From contig JAUXAB010000003.1 of assembly GCA_030615025.1 (NCBI GenBank), positions 54,059-118,058 of the forward strand: a stretch of 64,000 nucleotides of DNA, written 5' to 3'. The translations under genes were made by a program, and so were the position numbers. Position 1 is the first letter of the stretch, and the number at the start of each line of letters is the position of its first letter. This document shows, piece after piece, positions 1-9,333 of the stretch. The notes beneath the pieces are model-generated. The model saw only the letters and a list, made by a program, of their open reading frames with translations, did no database searches and was not told the origin of the DNA. This DNA is from Phycisphaerae bacterium. GTDB lineage: Bacteria; Planctomycetota; Phycisphaerae; Sedimentisphaerales; Anaerobacaceae.

Positions 1-198
1 GACCGGGTTTTTGTAATTTCTCTTGAAGAGTCTTTCGTCGTAGTCGAGCCGAAACATCCCTGCAAATGCGTTCTCGGATTCAATGACTCGCGGCCCGAAT
101 GTGCTGGCAACGCAGGACTGAATTTGCCGAACCATCTCGTCACCGGCATCGATACTCACGCCGGATTGTTCGTAGCTGATGTATTTCGTATCTTGCAT
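1..198 (-). CDS. purM: Phosphoribosylformylglycinamidine cyclo-ligase (AIR synthetase), N-terminal part
   Basis: This is the first 66 codons of PurM; the rest lies beyond the left edge. The start is the ATG at 198. The opening residues MQDTKYISYEQSGVSIDAGD carry the family's YxxAGVxIDAGN-like signature, with Ser in place of the usual Ala, followed by a segment typical of PurM (F-A-G-M-F, near residue 45). PurM closes the imidazole ring in de novo purine synthesis, turning FGAM into AIR with ATP in the cytoplasm. It lies 47 bp downstream of purF on the same strand, an order also known in Firmicutes, so the two are probably cotranscribed. The identification is from visible motifs and context; the C-terminal ATP-grasp-like half cannot be judged. 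Confidence 0.88.
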   Translation of the reverse strand, partial: MQDTKYISYEQSGVSIDAGDEMVRQIQSCVASTFGPRVIESENAFAGMFRLDYDERLFKRNYKNPV

Positions 199-245
199 TT
201 CGCTTTACGATTTACGCTACACGTTATCTTCATCGAATATATACA

Positions 246-1682
246 TCAATGGTGCTCCATAGCAAACTTGTTAAACACAGTATCTACCGGGATTGGATAT
301 TTGCCGGTCCAGCAGGCGGTGCAATAGTGGTCTTTCGGCAGCGATACACAAGAAAGTAATCCTTCCAGCGACTGATAACCGATACTGTCCACTTCGAGAA
401 AGTCTTTGATTTGCTCCAGAGTGCGATTATTTGCCAGCAGCTCCTCTTTGGTGGGGAAATCTACGCCGTAAAAACAGGGGAACCTGATTGGTGGGCAGCT
501 CACCCGCATATGGATTTGCTTTGCGCCTGCCTGACGCAGTGTTCTAATCTTGCCTCTCGTGGTTGTGCCGCGAACGATTGAATCATCCACTACTACGACA
601 CGCTTGTCGCACACGGCTTCTTTTACCACTGCCAGCTTCAGTTTGACTTCGAGCTCTCTTAATTTTTGGTCCGGCGAGATAAATGTTCTGCCAATGTAGT
701 GGCTCCTGACTAGTCCCATATCGAAGGGCAGCTTGCTTTGTTCTGCGTATCCTATTGCCGCCGATGTTCCTGAGTCCGGCACCGGTATTACCACATCTGC
801 GTCGGCCGGCTTCTCTATTGCCAGTTGTCTTCCGAGCTTTTTTCTAAACTCGTGCACATTTTCACCAAATATCCAGGAGTTTTGTTTTGCGAAATAGATA
901 TGCTCGAAGATGCAGTGGGCTGGTGTAACAGAGCCTGGCTTGACGAAGAATCTGCTGGAAAGGCCGTCTTTGTCGAGCCGAACGATTTCACCAGGTTCGA
1001 CCTCACGAACAAACTTTGCCTCTACGGCATCGAGAGCGCAGGTCTCGCTGGCCACGACGAAGCTTCCTTTTTCGATTTGGCCGAGGCATAAAGGTCTGAT
1101 GCCGTAAGGGTCCTGGGCCGCTTCAATCCGGTCGGCAAACAAAAACAGCAGGCAGTACGCTCCCTGAAGGTGGTTCAATATGTGCGCCAGTGGGTCGGGG
1201 TTGCTGACATGGGTCGGCTTGGCAAGCAAATGAATAATTATTTCGGTATCGCTTGTCGATTTGAAGATACTGCCGTGTGCCTCGTATTCGTCCCGCAGCA
1301 GTGAAGCATTTACGAGGTTGCCGTTATGGGCCACTGCCACCTGCCCGCGGGAGTACTCGGCCAAAAGCGGCTGACTGTTAACGGCCTTACTGGCACCGGT
1401 CGTTGAATACCGCACGTGGCCAATCGCTATTGGATTAGCCAATTTCTCCAGAAGGCCCGAACCACTGCGGAAGACCCTCCTTATTATCCCCAGGCCCGTG
1501 TGGCACCGGATTAAGTCAGTGTTGCTGGAGGCGATTCCTGCTGATTCCTGACCGCGGTGCTGAAGGCTGTGCAGACCGAAATAGGTCTTTTGAACAGCTT
1601 CCGCATCACCAAAAACGCCGAATAACCCGCAGCTTTCCTTTTTTTCGGACACGACCCGGAACCTATCGGTTTCTGAAATCAT
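246..1682 (-). CDS. purF: Amidophosphoribosyltransferase (glutamine PRPP amidotransferase)
   Basis: PurF makes 5-phosphoribosylamine from PRPP and glutamine, the first committed step of purine synthesis. The N-terminal glutaminase domain begins with CGLFG, so Cys18 would become the nucleophile after removal of a 17-residue propeptide. The PRTase domain has the PRPP loop VVVVDDSIVRGTTT near residue 370. The four cysteines of the [4Fe-4S] (Bacillus-type) subclass are present: AHCIFE, FPCFYG, and both Cys of YCTAC near the C terminus. The family is therefore the propeptide-bearing, oxygen-sensitive iron-sulfur form, which fits an anaerobe. The length of 478 residues is normal. It starts at ATG 1682 with no strong ribosome site. 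purM follows. Confidence 0.96.
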   Translation of the reverse strand: MISETDRFRVVSEKKESCGLFGVFGDAEAVQKTYFGLHSLQHRGQESAGIASSNTDLIRCHTGLGIIRRVFRSGSGLLEKLANPIAIGHVRYSTTGASKAVNSQPLLAEYSRGQVAVAHNGNLVNASLLRDEYEAHGSIFKSTSDTEIIIHLLAKPTHVSNPDPLAHILNHLQGAYCLLFLFADRIEAAQDPYGIRPLCLGQIEKGSFVVASETCALDAVEAKFVREVEPGEIVRLDKDGLSSRFFVKPGSVTPAHCIFEHIYFAKQNSWIFGENVHEFRKKLGRQLAIEKPADADVVIPVPDSGTSAAIGYAEQSKLPFDMGLVRSHYIGRTFISPDQKLRELEVKLKLAVVKEAVCDKRVVVVDDSIVRGTTTRGKIRTLRQAGAKQIHMRVSCPPIRFPCFYGVDFPTKEELLANNRTLEQIKDFLEVDSIGYQSLEGLLSCVSLPKDHYCTACWTGKYPIPVDTVFNKFAMEHH

Positions 1683-1802
1683 TTTCGTATTGTGAATTCC
1701 GCGGTTGGTGGTTCGATTCGCGACTCACGAATCAATATTTTAGTAAATTGCTCACACAAGTCAATAAATTCCCGTATTGTGTCGGGATTGAAGAATAAAA
1801 TG

Positions 1803-1831
1803 TTGACATATACGTTTTTTGGTGAAATAAT
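1803..1831 (+). promoter_or_regulatory. Sigma-70-type promoter for the parvulin lipoprotein gene
   Basis: A perfect -35 TTGACA (1803-1808) is followed after exactly 17 bases by AATAAT (1826-1831), one step away from TATAAT. It points into the lipoprotein gene that starts at 1891, leaving a leader of about 50 bases. The region 1683-1890 between purF and this gene is otherwise AT-rich and holds no gene. Confidence 0.6.
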
Positions 1832-1890
1832 GGTTTTTTTATTGTTGATGAAGGTTTTGATGTTTTTGAACGTATAAGAGGGTAAAAATC

Positions 1891-3054
1891 ATGAGAAAAT
1901 ATCTAACAATTTCAGCCTGGCTTGTAGTATTTGTTGTTGCTTTTGGTTTGTCCTGCCGAAAGAAGCCCCCTACCGAAGGCGAGCCAGAACAACCTGAACC
2001 GAACGTTCCTGGCCAAATCGAAACGAAAGCAGTTGAACCGAAAGAGGTGGTGGAAGCACCGGCGGACAAAGTTGCTGTTACCGTTAACGGTGTGGATATT
2101 ACCGAAAACGAGTTGGAAGCAGAGATTAAGCAAATGGCTGTGCGAATGCCGCCTGCGTACCTTGAGCAGAACAAAGAAAGAATCAGACAACAAATATTGG
2201 ACAAAATGATCACAATGCGCCTGCTGGATGAAAAGATAAAGGCAGCCAAAATAGTCGTTACTGAAGAAGAGGTGCTTGATCAGATCAAGGAAATAGCCTC
2301 TCGGCAGGGGTTATCAGTGGATGATTTCAAGGCAATGCTGCTGACCCGCGGCACGAATTTTGACGAGTGGAAACAGCAGATGCAGTTCGAACGGAGAGTC
2401 CAGTTTCAGAAACTTCTCGACGTCGAAATGGCTGATCAGCTGAACGTTACAGAAAACGAGGCTAATAATTATTATTCTGCAAATACAAAACGGTTCGAAA
2501 CGCCTGAGCAGGTCAGAGCAAGTCATATTCTTATAAAGCCTGATACTACCAGCCCTAACGCTGACCCAAATGAGGCCAAAGCCAAAGCGCTGGCAAAGGC
2601 TCAAGACCTGCTTAAACAAATCAAAGAGGAAGCCGATTTTGCTACATTAGCCAAAGCTACTGGAGGATATCCTTCAGCACCAAAAGGCGGTGATTTGGGT
2701 TTCTTCGGCAGAGGTCGAATGGTACCAGCTTTCGACAAGGTGGCCTTTACATTAAAGGTCAACGAAGTCAGTGACATTGTGGAAACCCGGTTCGGGTATC
2801 ACATAATAAAGGTTACCGACCGCAAGGAAGCCAGCGTTAAAACATTTGAGCAGGCCAAAGACGAGATAATAAAGATGCTAAAGCAAAAGAAGCAGGGCGA
2901 ACTTGTTACAAAGTATATCGAGTCGCTCAAAGCCCAGGCGAAAATCGTTTATCCACCCGGCAAAAAACCGTTGCCGACGCCTTCTCGAACGCCTCCTCGA
3001 ACGCCTCCTCGGACACCTTCGAGGACGCCACCTCGGATGCCTCCTCGCCAGTAA
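1891..3054 (+). CDS. Parvulin-type peptidyl-prolyl isomerase lipoprotein (SurA/PrsA-like)
   Basis: This is a probable envelope folding factor that isomerises proline bonds in exported proteins. Residues 1-21 form a signal peptide ending in the lipobox FGLSC, so Cys22 would be lipidated. An acidic, proline-rich linker follows, then a SurA-N-like helical region (about 45-205). A PpiC/rotamase domain follows (about 210-320), with RASHILIK, GGDLGFFGRG and RFGYHIIKV as its hallmark segments. The C terminus is an unusual Pro/Arg/Thr tail of TPPRTPP-like repeats (about 355-387). The start ATG has a GAGGG site 9 bases upstream. It stands alone, divergent from purF. The exact clients are unknown; either SurA- or PrsA-like would fit. 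Confidence 0.9.
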   Translation: MRKYLTISAWLVVFVVAFGLSCRKKPPTEGEPEQPEPNVPGQIETKAVEPKEVVEAPADKVAVTVNGVDITENELEAEIKQMAVRMPPAYLEQNKERIRQQILDKMITMRLLDEKIKAAKIVVTEEEVLDQIKEIASRQGLSVDDFKAMLLTRGTNFDEWKQQMQFERRVQFQKLLDVEMADQLNVTENEANNYYSANTKRFETPEQVRASHILIKPDTTSPNADPNEAKAKALAKAQDLLKQIKEEADFATLAKATGGYPSAPKGGDLGFFGRGRMVPAFDKVAFTLKVNEVSDIVETRFGYHIIKVTDRKEASVKTFEQAKDEIIKMLKQKKQGELVTKYIESLKAQAKIVYPPGKKPLPTPSRTPPRTPPRTPSRTPPRMPPRQ

Positions 3055-3081
3055 ACCGCTGCGCGACTTAGCAGACGGAAG

Positions 3082-3903
3082 TTACGAGGTGCCCTTCAAG
3101 AGTGTAGCCGGGTCGAGATTGGCTGATTCTATGTCTTTGAAGTATTTTACGGTGCCTACCTTTAGCTCCGTGGTAGCTTCTTCGTCGCAGACGATGATGC
3201 CTTTCGGGTGCATTTGGAGGGCGCTGATTGTCCACATATGATTTACACCCTCTTCGACGGCGTGTCTTAATGCACGGGCCTTATTATGGCCGTTGACAAT
3301 AATCAGGACTTCATCGGCATCCATAACGGTCGCTACGCCCACTGTCAAAGCGGTTTTGGGGACTTTGTTAATGTCTCCGTCAAAGAATCGCGAATTGGCT
3401 ACGATAGTGTCGTAAGTCAGTGTTTTGATGCGTGTCCTCGACGACAGTGACGAGCCTGGCTCATTGAATGCTATGTGACCGTCAGGACCTATACCGCCGA
3501 CAAAAAGCTTGACGCCGCCCGCCTTTTTTATTTTTTCTTCGTAGCTCGCACATTCAGCTCCCAGGTCCGGGGCATTGCCGTTGAGAATGTTGATATTATC
3601 TTTTCGAATATCTATGTGGCTGAAAAGATATTTATTCATAAATGAATGATAGCTTTCAGGGTGGTCCTCGGGAAGATTCACATATTCATCCATATTAAAG
3701 GTGACAACATTCTTGAATGAAACCACCCCTGCCTTGCAAAGCTCCACCAGTTCGTTGTACATCCCTATCGGCGAGGAGCCTGTGGGAAAGCCCAGCACAA
3801 AAGGTTTCGAGTCGGTCGGGCCAAATTCTTTTATCTTTTTGACGACATAGTTGGCGGCCCATTTGCTTGCTAATTCATAATCTGGTTCAATTATTACTCT
3901 CAT
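3082..3903 (-). CDS. nagB: Glucosamine-6-phosphate deaminase
   Basis: NagB converts glucosamine 6-phosphate to fructose 6-phosphate and ammonia, feeding amino sugars into glycolysis. Visible marks are GFPTGSSP (phosphate-binding loop, near residue 40), FNMDEY with the catalytic Asp (near 70), and [16 protein letters not shown] with the general-base His (near 137-152). The length of 273 residues matches the family. AAGGAG sits 8 bases before the ATG. It follows the DUF4954 gene by 30 bp and is very probably cotranscribed with it. nagA, the preceding step in the pathway, is at 62.5 kb on the other strand. So the pathway is present but split. Confidence 0.97.
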   Translation of the reverse strand: MRVIIEPDYELASKWAANYVVKKIKEFGPTDSKPFVLGFPTGSSPIGMYNELVELCKAGVVSFKNVVTFNMDEYVNLPEDHPESYHSFMNKYLFSHIDIRKDNINILNGNAPDLGAECASYEEKIKKAGGVKLFVGGIGPDGHIAFNEPGSSLSSRTRIKTLTYDTIVANSRFFDGDINKVPKTALTVGVATVMDADEVLIIVNGHNKARALRHAVEEGVNHMWTISALQMHPKGIIVCDEEATTELKVGTVKYFKDIESANLDPATLLKGTS

Positions 3904-3933
3904 AAACTGCTCCTTGCTTGAATGTCATTTGTG

Positions 3934-5946
3934 TTAACGCAGCTTTTCCATTCGGTTGATAAGCTCTTCGCCAAGTGCCGTTTTGCTGGTTATGTGCTGT
4001 TCGATTTCAGAAACGAAGCTATCTTCTTCAAGTATTCCTCTCACCGCTGCGAAATCGCTATGTTTTGTTTTTTCATCGCCGTCGAGACCGTATCCGATTT
4101 GAGCGGTAGCGGCAAATTCCTTTTTGGCATCGGCATAGAGAGTGTGGTCGAGTTCTACGACGGCCTTTTTCCATCTTGTTGTTAGCTCAATAATATCGTC
4201 TGCGGTTATTTTGTCAATTATTTTGCTGAAACGCTGCTGCAGGACATTTGCTGCCCAGGCCCACTCATACGCTTCATATCTGTTATGTATTGAGCGGAAA
4301 GCCTCTGTTACATCATCCAGCGTGCTGATAGCGTCGCTTTCAATATCGGAGAGCAACTTTTGCACGGCCTGTTCCGGAGCGAACAGGCCAGCCAGGTCTA
4401 CCCACTTGCCCGGCCCTACGTTAGTTTCCGGCTGAAGTACCGCTCGAAGTTCGTCAACGTTTTTGAGTTGTTTGTTTTCCAATCGCTTAATCAAACAATT
4501 GCCCAGGAATTTATCAATGCCCATCTGGTAAAGTTTTTGCCCTCTGTCCAGTGATGAGCTTTTAATCCTGACGTTGTGGTAGGTAAAGTATTCGCTGTTT
4601 AGCCCGGATGTTGCTTTGAGGTTTTCAAGTAGCTGGCAGCCGTTGAGCATTTTCTGAATTGTATATGGGCTTAAAAGTTTGAAATTTATGTAGTCGAGTT
4701 TTTTTGGGCTTTTTCGCCTGTCGCGTCTTGGCCATTTTCGAGCATCTCGGACGGTACCTACGCTGCGCAAATTCACACCGGGGACAAGAATGCTTTCGTC
4801 TTCGTGCTCAATCAGGTATGAAAAAGGCAAATCCGAAGTATCTGAGTTCCTATAGTGTCTTCCCATTACAACGGTAAAGGCCCCAACCTTTGCCGGCCAG
4901 AGCATATATGAGTCACTGGCGGTCTTGGAGCCCCGTTCAACGACGCCCTGATGGATCGGCCCCAGTTTGTACAGGTGATTGCTTTGGTTGGTGCCGCTGC
5001 CGGCGTTCAAAAAGGAAAACAACCCGGCAATAAGCAATGTGGATTTATGATGCGTCACGGTGTAGGGCCCGGCAAATATGGCGCAGGCCTCGCCGTGGAA
5101 ACCGCCGCAGTTAGCAAAGAATACCGAGTTTTCTGCGGAATACTGCTTGGCTAATACGGTGCCCTGTCCTACAAAACTTCTCGTTATTATTGTGCCGTCG
5201 GTAACCTTTGAGCCACTGCAGCAAATAAAATCTTCGGCAAAAACGCCGGGCCCAATGTAAACGGGGTCTTCCTGGTGGCTATTAATCGAGCCGTTCTCCA
5301 ACCGGTTTGCCCCCTCGATCACGCTTGCCGGACCTACTTTAACGTTTTTGATAATTCGGCAGTTGATAAGTTTTGCACCTTTTGCCACAAGGCCGCAAGA
5401 GTCCGTGACGGAAGCGGTGTAGTTGGCTATCATTTTTTGCAGGTTTTCAATTACTTTCGGCCTGTGACGGTAAAAAGCTATTATGTAAGCGGTATGAGCG
5501 GACAGGTGGTCATAAATCGGTATCTCTCTGCCGCCGGCCTCATTAACAACAGCGACTTCCGTTCCGTTACCAAACGAGCTTTTGCCTTCCACCACAAGCA
5601 GGTCAATATTGTCTATTACCACGTCATCTTCGATTATATAGTTGGCGATGTAGTTTCTTACCTGACTTATGTATACATTATTGCCGATTGTGCAGTTGTG
5701 GATTGTTGCGTTGCTGATTCCTGCCGGCTTTGTAACGCCGCCGAAAAAGGACACGTGCTTCTCAAACACGCCCAGCTTTACGGAACCTGAAAAATGCGTC
5801 GATTTTACTTTTGCCGGGTCAAAGCCTTCGGCAACCTCAACCTTCGACCAATCGGCACAACTGCAGCCTTGCTCAGTTAGCCTGGCAATTTCCTCGGAAG
5901 ATAATGGACGGGTCCCCACTTTGTGGGAGTCAAATTCTGATGCCAT
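3934..5946 (-). CDS. DUF4954 family protein, left-handed beta-helix and putative sugar-nucleotide-like enzyme
   Basis: I recognise this as the DUF4954 family, known from Bacteroidetes and others and often beside nagB; its reaction is not established. The N-terminal two thirds show hexapeptide-like repeats (NATIHNCTIGNNV, then 'IIEDDVVIDNIDLL', and repeats near residues 190-260), which predict a left-handed beta helix like that of acyl- or nucleotidyl-transferases. The C-terminal part, from about residue 430, is helical. The length of 670 residues suits the family. AGGAG lies 7 bases before the ATG. It is the first gene of the operon with nagB, and a promoter is visible at 6101-6129. Context suggests a role in hexosamine metabolism; that is inference. 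Confidence 0.85.
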   Translation of the reverse strand: MASEFDSHKVGTRPLSSEEIARLTEQGCSCADWSKVEVAEGFDPAKVKSTHFSGSVKLGVFEKHVSFFGGVTKPAGISNATIHNCTIGNNVYISQVRNYIANYIIEDDVVIDNIDLLVVEGKSSFGNGTEVAVVNEAGGREIPIYDHLSAHTAYIIAFYRHRPKVIENLQKMIANYTASVTDSCGLVAKGAKLINCRIIKNVKVGPASVIEGANRLENGSINSHQEDPVYIGPGVFAEDFICCSGSKVTDGTIITRSFVGQGTVLAKQYSAENSVFFANCGGFHGEACAIFAGPYTVTHHKSTLLIAGLFSFLNAGSGTNQSNHLYKLGPIHQGVVERGSKTASDSYMLWPAKVGAFTVVMGRHYRNSDTSDLPFSYLIEHEDESILVPGVNLRSVGTVRDARKWPRRDRRKSPKKLDYINFKLLSPYTIQKMLNGCQLLENLKATSGLNSEYFTYHNVRIKSSSLDRGQKLYQMGIDKFLGNCLIKRLENKQLKNVDELRAVLQPETNVGPGKWVDLAGLFAPEQAVQKLLSDIESDAISTLDDVTEAFRSIHNRYEAYEWAWAANVLQQRFSKIIDKITADDIIELTTRWKKAVVELDHTLYADAKKEFAATAQIGYGLDGDEKTKHSDFAAVRGILEEDSFVSEIEQHITSKTALGEELINRMEKLR

Positions 5947-5993
5947 TTTTTTCTCCTGTTTTTAGCTCTTATCAGACGAGCACCGGCGGCTCC

Positions 5994-6042
5994 CAAACGC
6001 CTTTTATTGGGTTCCTACAAGGCCCGCCAAGGGGCGGGTTTT
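5994..6042. repeat. Dispersed repeat, copy 1 (GGCCCGCC palindrome with tail)
   Basis: The sequence from CAAACGCCTTTTATTGG to the palindrome GGCCCGCC-AAGG-GGCGGG recurs at 26005-26052, inside recJ, with most bases identical and in the same orientation. Here it lies in the leader of the DUF4954 gene. Confidence 0.65.
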
Positions 6043-6100
6043 GAGTTTCCGGTAATATGATAATCTCTGTTTTTCTAATGAGCCTAATTTGACATCCGGT

Positions 6101-6129
6101 TTTATCGCAGAACAAGTGTGTTTAGTCAA
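6101..6129 (-). promoter_or_regulatory. Promoter for DUF4954-nagB operon
   Basis: Read on the minus strand: TTGACT (6129-6124), 17 bases, then GATAAA (6106-6101). The transcript would start about 150 bases before the DUF4954 ATG. The surrounding 40 bases (6091-6130) match 31 of 40 positions of 10987-11026, which carries the same -35 and spacing upstream of the next operon. Confidence 0.5.
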
Positions 6130-6175
6130 GCGTTTTTGGCCATACTATTGTTATGGAGAAACCCGATACTCTTGT

Positions 6176-8407
6176 TCAAATCAGCCCCGGCTGATAGCAG
6201 AACCTGACACGGTGGAGGCCTGGTGCGAGCCGAACCGACTTGAAGGTTCCAAAAAGCAGTTCCATATCCGCCGGCTCATCGTCTACGAAAACCTTCCAGC
6301 CCCGACCCCAGTTATCGATGAAACTCAGGTAGCCCTCGATGGGTGCGTTGATTTCCCACCTAAGCTCATCACCGGTATAGGAGACCAGATGACCCGAATG
6401 CTGATAGCGGGCCGCATCACGCAGAAATGATTGAACAGGCAGAAATGATTGAACAGTAGGATGCTTTATGGATTTGGAAAAGAAAATCTTTCTGTAACCA
6501 TTCAGGCCTATGTTTGCCCCATCTTGCACGCCCAGCAGTATTTTTCTCGCTCCCAATTCATCTTCAGTTTCTTTGAGAAACCTGTTATATTGGCTGAAAT
6601 ACCAAGGCTTCATAACACCGACGCTGAAGTTCGGCCTTAGGGAAATCGAGTCGTACTGATCGGTCCGGCGAAACCGGAAGGAAGCTTCATTTAGTTTTGT
6701 TACATCCAGGCGAATGCGGTTCTTCTGCGTCTTGTTTTGATATGTCCACATACGGGCACCAACGTGCCGCATCTCAAGAGCCGCAACCAACACGAGGACA
6801 GCGAGCACCGTTGTCAGTGCCCTGTTGGACTTGAAGCCAATCCGTTTGCTAAGAAGCACAATCGAAAAAATTGCGACGAACGCTGCCGCACCGTAAACAA
6901 CGAACTGTAAACGCTGTGGCGACAAGTGCTTGAAGTACAAAATCCAAAGGACATCGTGGATATTATTGCGATAAAGATAGAGCTGGATAACAAGAACAAC
7001 TGCGTAGACCGCTATGAGTACAACAATCGGTGCGAATAACCGCAAGCGCTTTTTGGGTGCGGGGACCTCTTTGCTCGAAAGCAGCGATTCGAACGAGGCG
7101 TAGGCAATTGACAGCAGCCAGGCAAGAACCGGTACAAGAATGATATTCAATCGTCCCCAGACGCGGAGGCTGGAAAAACCGGGCATAAATTCCCACAGCA
7201 GCCTAAACAGATACGAGTAGCGCCCATAACTGATATAGCTGATAATACATATCCAGATGAGGAAAAACAGTTTGACCCAGAGAGTGTGTGGCTGTGGCGG
7301 CATTAGCGTATTTTTTTTGTCGGTACCTTTTTCTCCGTTGTGAGCAGTTGTTCTGCTGCTCAGCCAATACAAGAGGATTACCAAAAGTCCTGTTATGCTA
7401 AAGAAGTACCACCCTTCTGCCGACGCTGTAGGCGGATATATGAGGGAGCCAACGGAGTCTTCGAAATTGAACACATGGGACGTAGAATAATGAAAATCCT
7501 TTCCCGCACGGTCTATAGTGTCCGCCATAAGGCGTTTAATCCCGATAATGTACGGGGCGCAGACCAGCAGCGCAGCACTGCCAGCTATTGCTAATGTGAC
7601 AAACGCACGCTTGAAATGTATAAGGCAAGGCCCGAACAATCGCTCACGCAGTGGCTTGGCCAAAAATGCGAGCAGGTAGGGCGCAAAGAGAAACAGGCAA
7701 TAGTAAACATAGTAGGGATAACCGCCGGTGAACAGGCAGATAAGAAACAGCGCCAGCAGGATCCCACCCATCACGGCGTCTTTCAGCGACGAACTTCGCA
7801 TAATTTTGGTCAAAGCGTAAAGGATCCAGGGATACCAGGCTGCTGTGTGAATAGCGTTAGGGAATCTTGTAATTTCCGTTACCTTAAAGCTAACCGACAT
7901 AACAAGCACGCCGAAAACAACAGCCCTCAGGTTGGTGTTTATCAGCCGCAGCCACATGAAAAGGCCCAGGGCGAATATCGAAATGCCGAGAACCGTAAAA
8001 ACCTGATGGTCCAAAGGATTGTATCCTCCTGAGACCTTGTACCAGAGAACCAGTAAAAGATTGAGCGGATAGAAGGCTTGAGTGAAGGGGTTGGTATAAA
8101 ATGGATAGCCCGCGCCTTCAGCCGGTGACCATAGGGGGAAATGAAACTCGGCAAGACAGGCCAGCAGATAGACCTTATACTTGTAATACAGAAGAATAAA
8201 ATCATTGCCTATGGCTGCATATTGGCCGTTTATGGGGAAAACGTGGCGAAACAGATACAAGACAGGCCAGCAGAACACAGCTACCGGTAAAAGAAATCTT
8301 CGCCACGGGCGCCGGCGGTTCTGTGAGGCGGGCACTTTGTCCTTAGCTGCTGCTTTGTGTCGCCTTTGGCGTTTGCTTTGTTTTTCCGCGCTCACTATGT
8401 TCTTCAC
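6176..8407 (-). CDS. YfhO-like multi-pass membrane protein (GT-C-type glycosyltransferase fold)
   Basis: A large integral membrane protein with about 12 hydrophobic segments between residues 30 and 560. It is followed by a soluble C-terminal domain with FIDNWGRGWKVFVDDEPA, the hallmark of the YfhO family. YfhO of Gram-positives is required for glycosylating teichoic acids, and the family is thought to use lipid-linked sugars. An N-terminal basic stretch (KQSKRQRRHKAAAK) precedes the first segment. I chose the GTG at 8407, whose GTGA overlaps the stop of the UbiA gene by 4 bases. The GTG at 8467 would give 20 more residues and a 64-base overlap. It is the last gene of the four-gene operon. Confidence 0.82.
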   Translation of the reverse strand: MKNIVSAEKQSKRQRRHKAAAKDKVPASQNRRRPWRRFLLPVAVFCWPVLYLFRHVFPINGQYAAIGNDFILLYYKYKVYLLACLAEFHFPLWSPAEGAGYPFYTNPFTQAFYPLNLLLVLWYKVSGGYNPLDHQVFTVLGISIFALGLFMWLRLINTNLRAVVFGVLVMSVSFKVTEITRFPNAIHTAAWYPWILYALTKIMRSSSLKDAVMGGILLALFLICLFTGGYPYYVYYCLFLFAPYLLAFLAKPLRERLFGPCLIHFKRAFVTLAIAGSAALLVCAPYIIGIKRLMADTIDRAGKDFHYSTSHVFNFEDSVGSLIYPPTASAEGWYFFSITGLLVILLYWLSSRTTAHNGEKGTDKKNTLMPPQPHTLWVKLFFLIWICIISYISYGRYSYLFRLLWEFMPGFSSLRVWGRLNIILVPVLAWLLSIAYASFESLLSSKEVPAPKKRLRLFAPIVVLIAVYAVVLVIQLYLYRNNIHDVLWILYFKHLSPQRLQFVVYGAAAFVAIFSIVLLSKRIGFKSNRALTTVLAVLVLVAALEMRHVGARMWTYQNKTQKNRIRLDVTKLNEASFRFRRTDQYDSISLRPNFSVGVMKPWYFSQYNRFLKETEDELGARKILLGVQDGANIGLNGYRKIFFSKSIKHPTVQSFLPVQSFLRDAARYQHSGHLVSYTGDELRWEINAPIEGYLSFIDNWGRGWKVFVDDEPADMELLFGTFKSVRLAPGLHRVRFCYQPGLI

Positions 8408-9333
8408 TTTAGTAAAAACCCGAATATCTGATTTCCTGAGAACAGTAGATAAATGAACACGCCGCACACTACGACCGAGTAAAGCAGGAACAGCTTTCTT
8501 TGAAACACCCTCTCCGGGTCTTTGACAATCGTGTCTTTCTCATAGGCCAGACGAAAGAACCATACGATGAATACGATTACGAAGGGCAGAAACAATACCA
8601 GGTCAACACTGTATTTTATACACAATGCACCCAGCATAAACATAAACGCCGACAATGACGCAATCATTGAAATGATAATTTTTTCCTCAGTATAGTGCTT
8701 GAAGCTTTTTCGATATTCTACAAGTTTGTTCTTGTTTTTAAAGAACCGGTATTCCCCGAATCTTTTTGATGCCATCAGGAACATTCCTAAGAACCAGAAT
8801 CCGAGAATAAATGAAGAAGGAACGAGCTTATCCGATGGCGCGACGCTGTACCATCCCACCATGAGTCTTATAGGGTTGTTAAGCGATTCGGCGATAAAGT
8901 CCATATACGGCTTATCCTTTAAACGAAATGGCTTAACATTGTATAAAATCCCGCTCAAGAGCAGCAAGGAAATGGATATGACAAGCATTATGTTTCTCAA
9001 TGGCAGAAGAATTGATATCCCGGCAATGTACAAGATGATCGAAATGATAACCACAGGTGTGCTCGATATTTTCCCGGACGGAATCGCTCTGAGTCTTTTT
9101 AGCGGATGCTGCGCATCATGCTTCGCATCAAGAACCTCGTTTATCCCATAGTTGCCGGATGCAACCAGGCATATGGATATGAATGCACACAGGATGCCAA
9201 CAAATGAGTCTGATATGCCGATTTCAGCTATCTTTATTGCAAGCAAGGCCCCCAAGAGCATAAAAGCATTTCGGTACCATCTCAGAGGCCTAAAAACATT
9301 TAAGAGTACTCTTATCAATTTCCTGCACCTCAA
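8404..9333 (-). CDS. UbiA-family prenyltransferase, decaprenyl-phosphate phosphoribosyltransferase-like
   Basis: A polytopic membrane protein of about 9 segments. The UbiA signature is present as NEVLDAKHDAQHPLKRLRAIPSG near residue 65-85: the Asp-rich motif followed by HPxKRxRxIxSG. That form is typical of the Rv3806c-like branch, which moves phosphoribose from PRPP to a polyprenyl phosphate. A second motif, DKPYMDFIAES, lies near 140. It overlaps the HAD phosphatase gene upstream and the YfhO-like gene downstream. The start is not ATG: TTG at 9333, or TTG at 9318 with GAGG 9 bases before it, which I find about as likely. Substrates are inferred from family, not shown. Confidence 0.82.
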   Translation of the reverse strand: MRCRKLIRVLLNVFRPLRWYRNAFMLLGALLAIKIAEIGISDSFVGILCAFISICLVASGNYGINEVLDAKHDAQHPLKRLRAIPSGKISSTPVVIISIILYIAGISILLPLRNIMLVISISLLLLSGILYNVKPFRLKDKPYMDFIAESLNNPIRLMVGWYSVAPSDKLVPSSFILGFWFLGMFLMASKRFGEYRFFKNKNKLVEYRKSFKHYTEEKIIISMIASLSAFMFMLGALCIKYSVDLVLFLPFVIVFIVWFFRLAYEKDTIVKDPERVFQRKLFLLYSVVVCGVFIYLLFSGNQIFGFLLK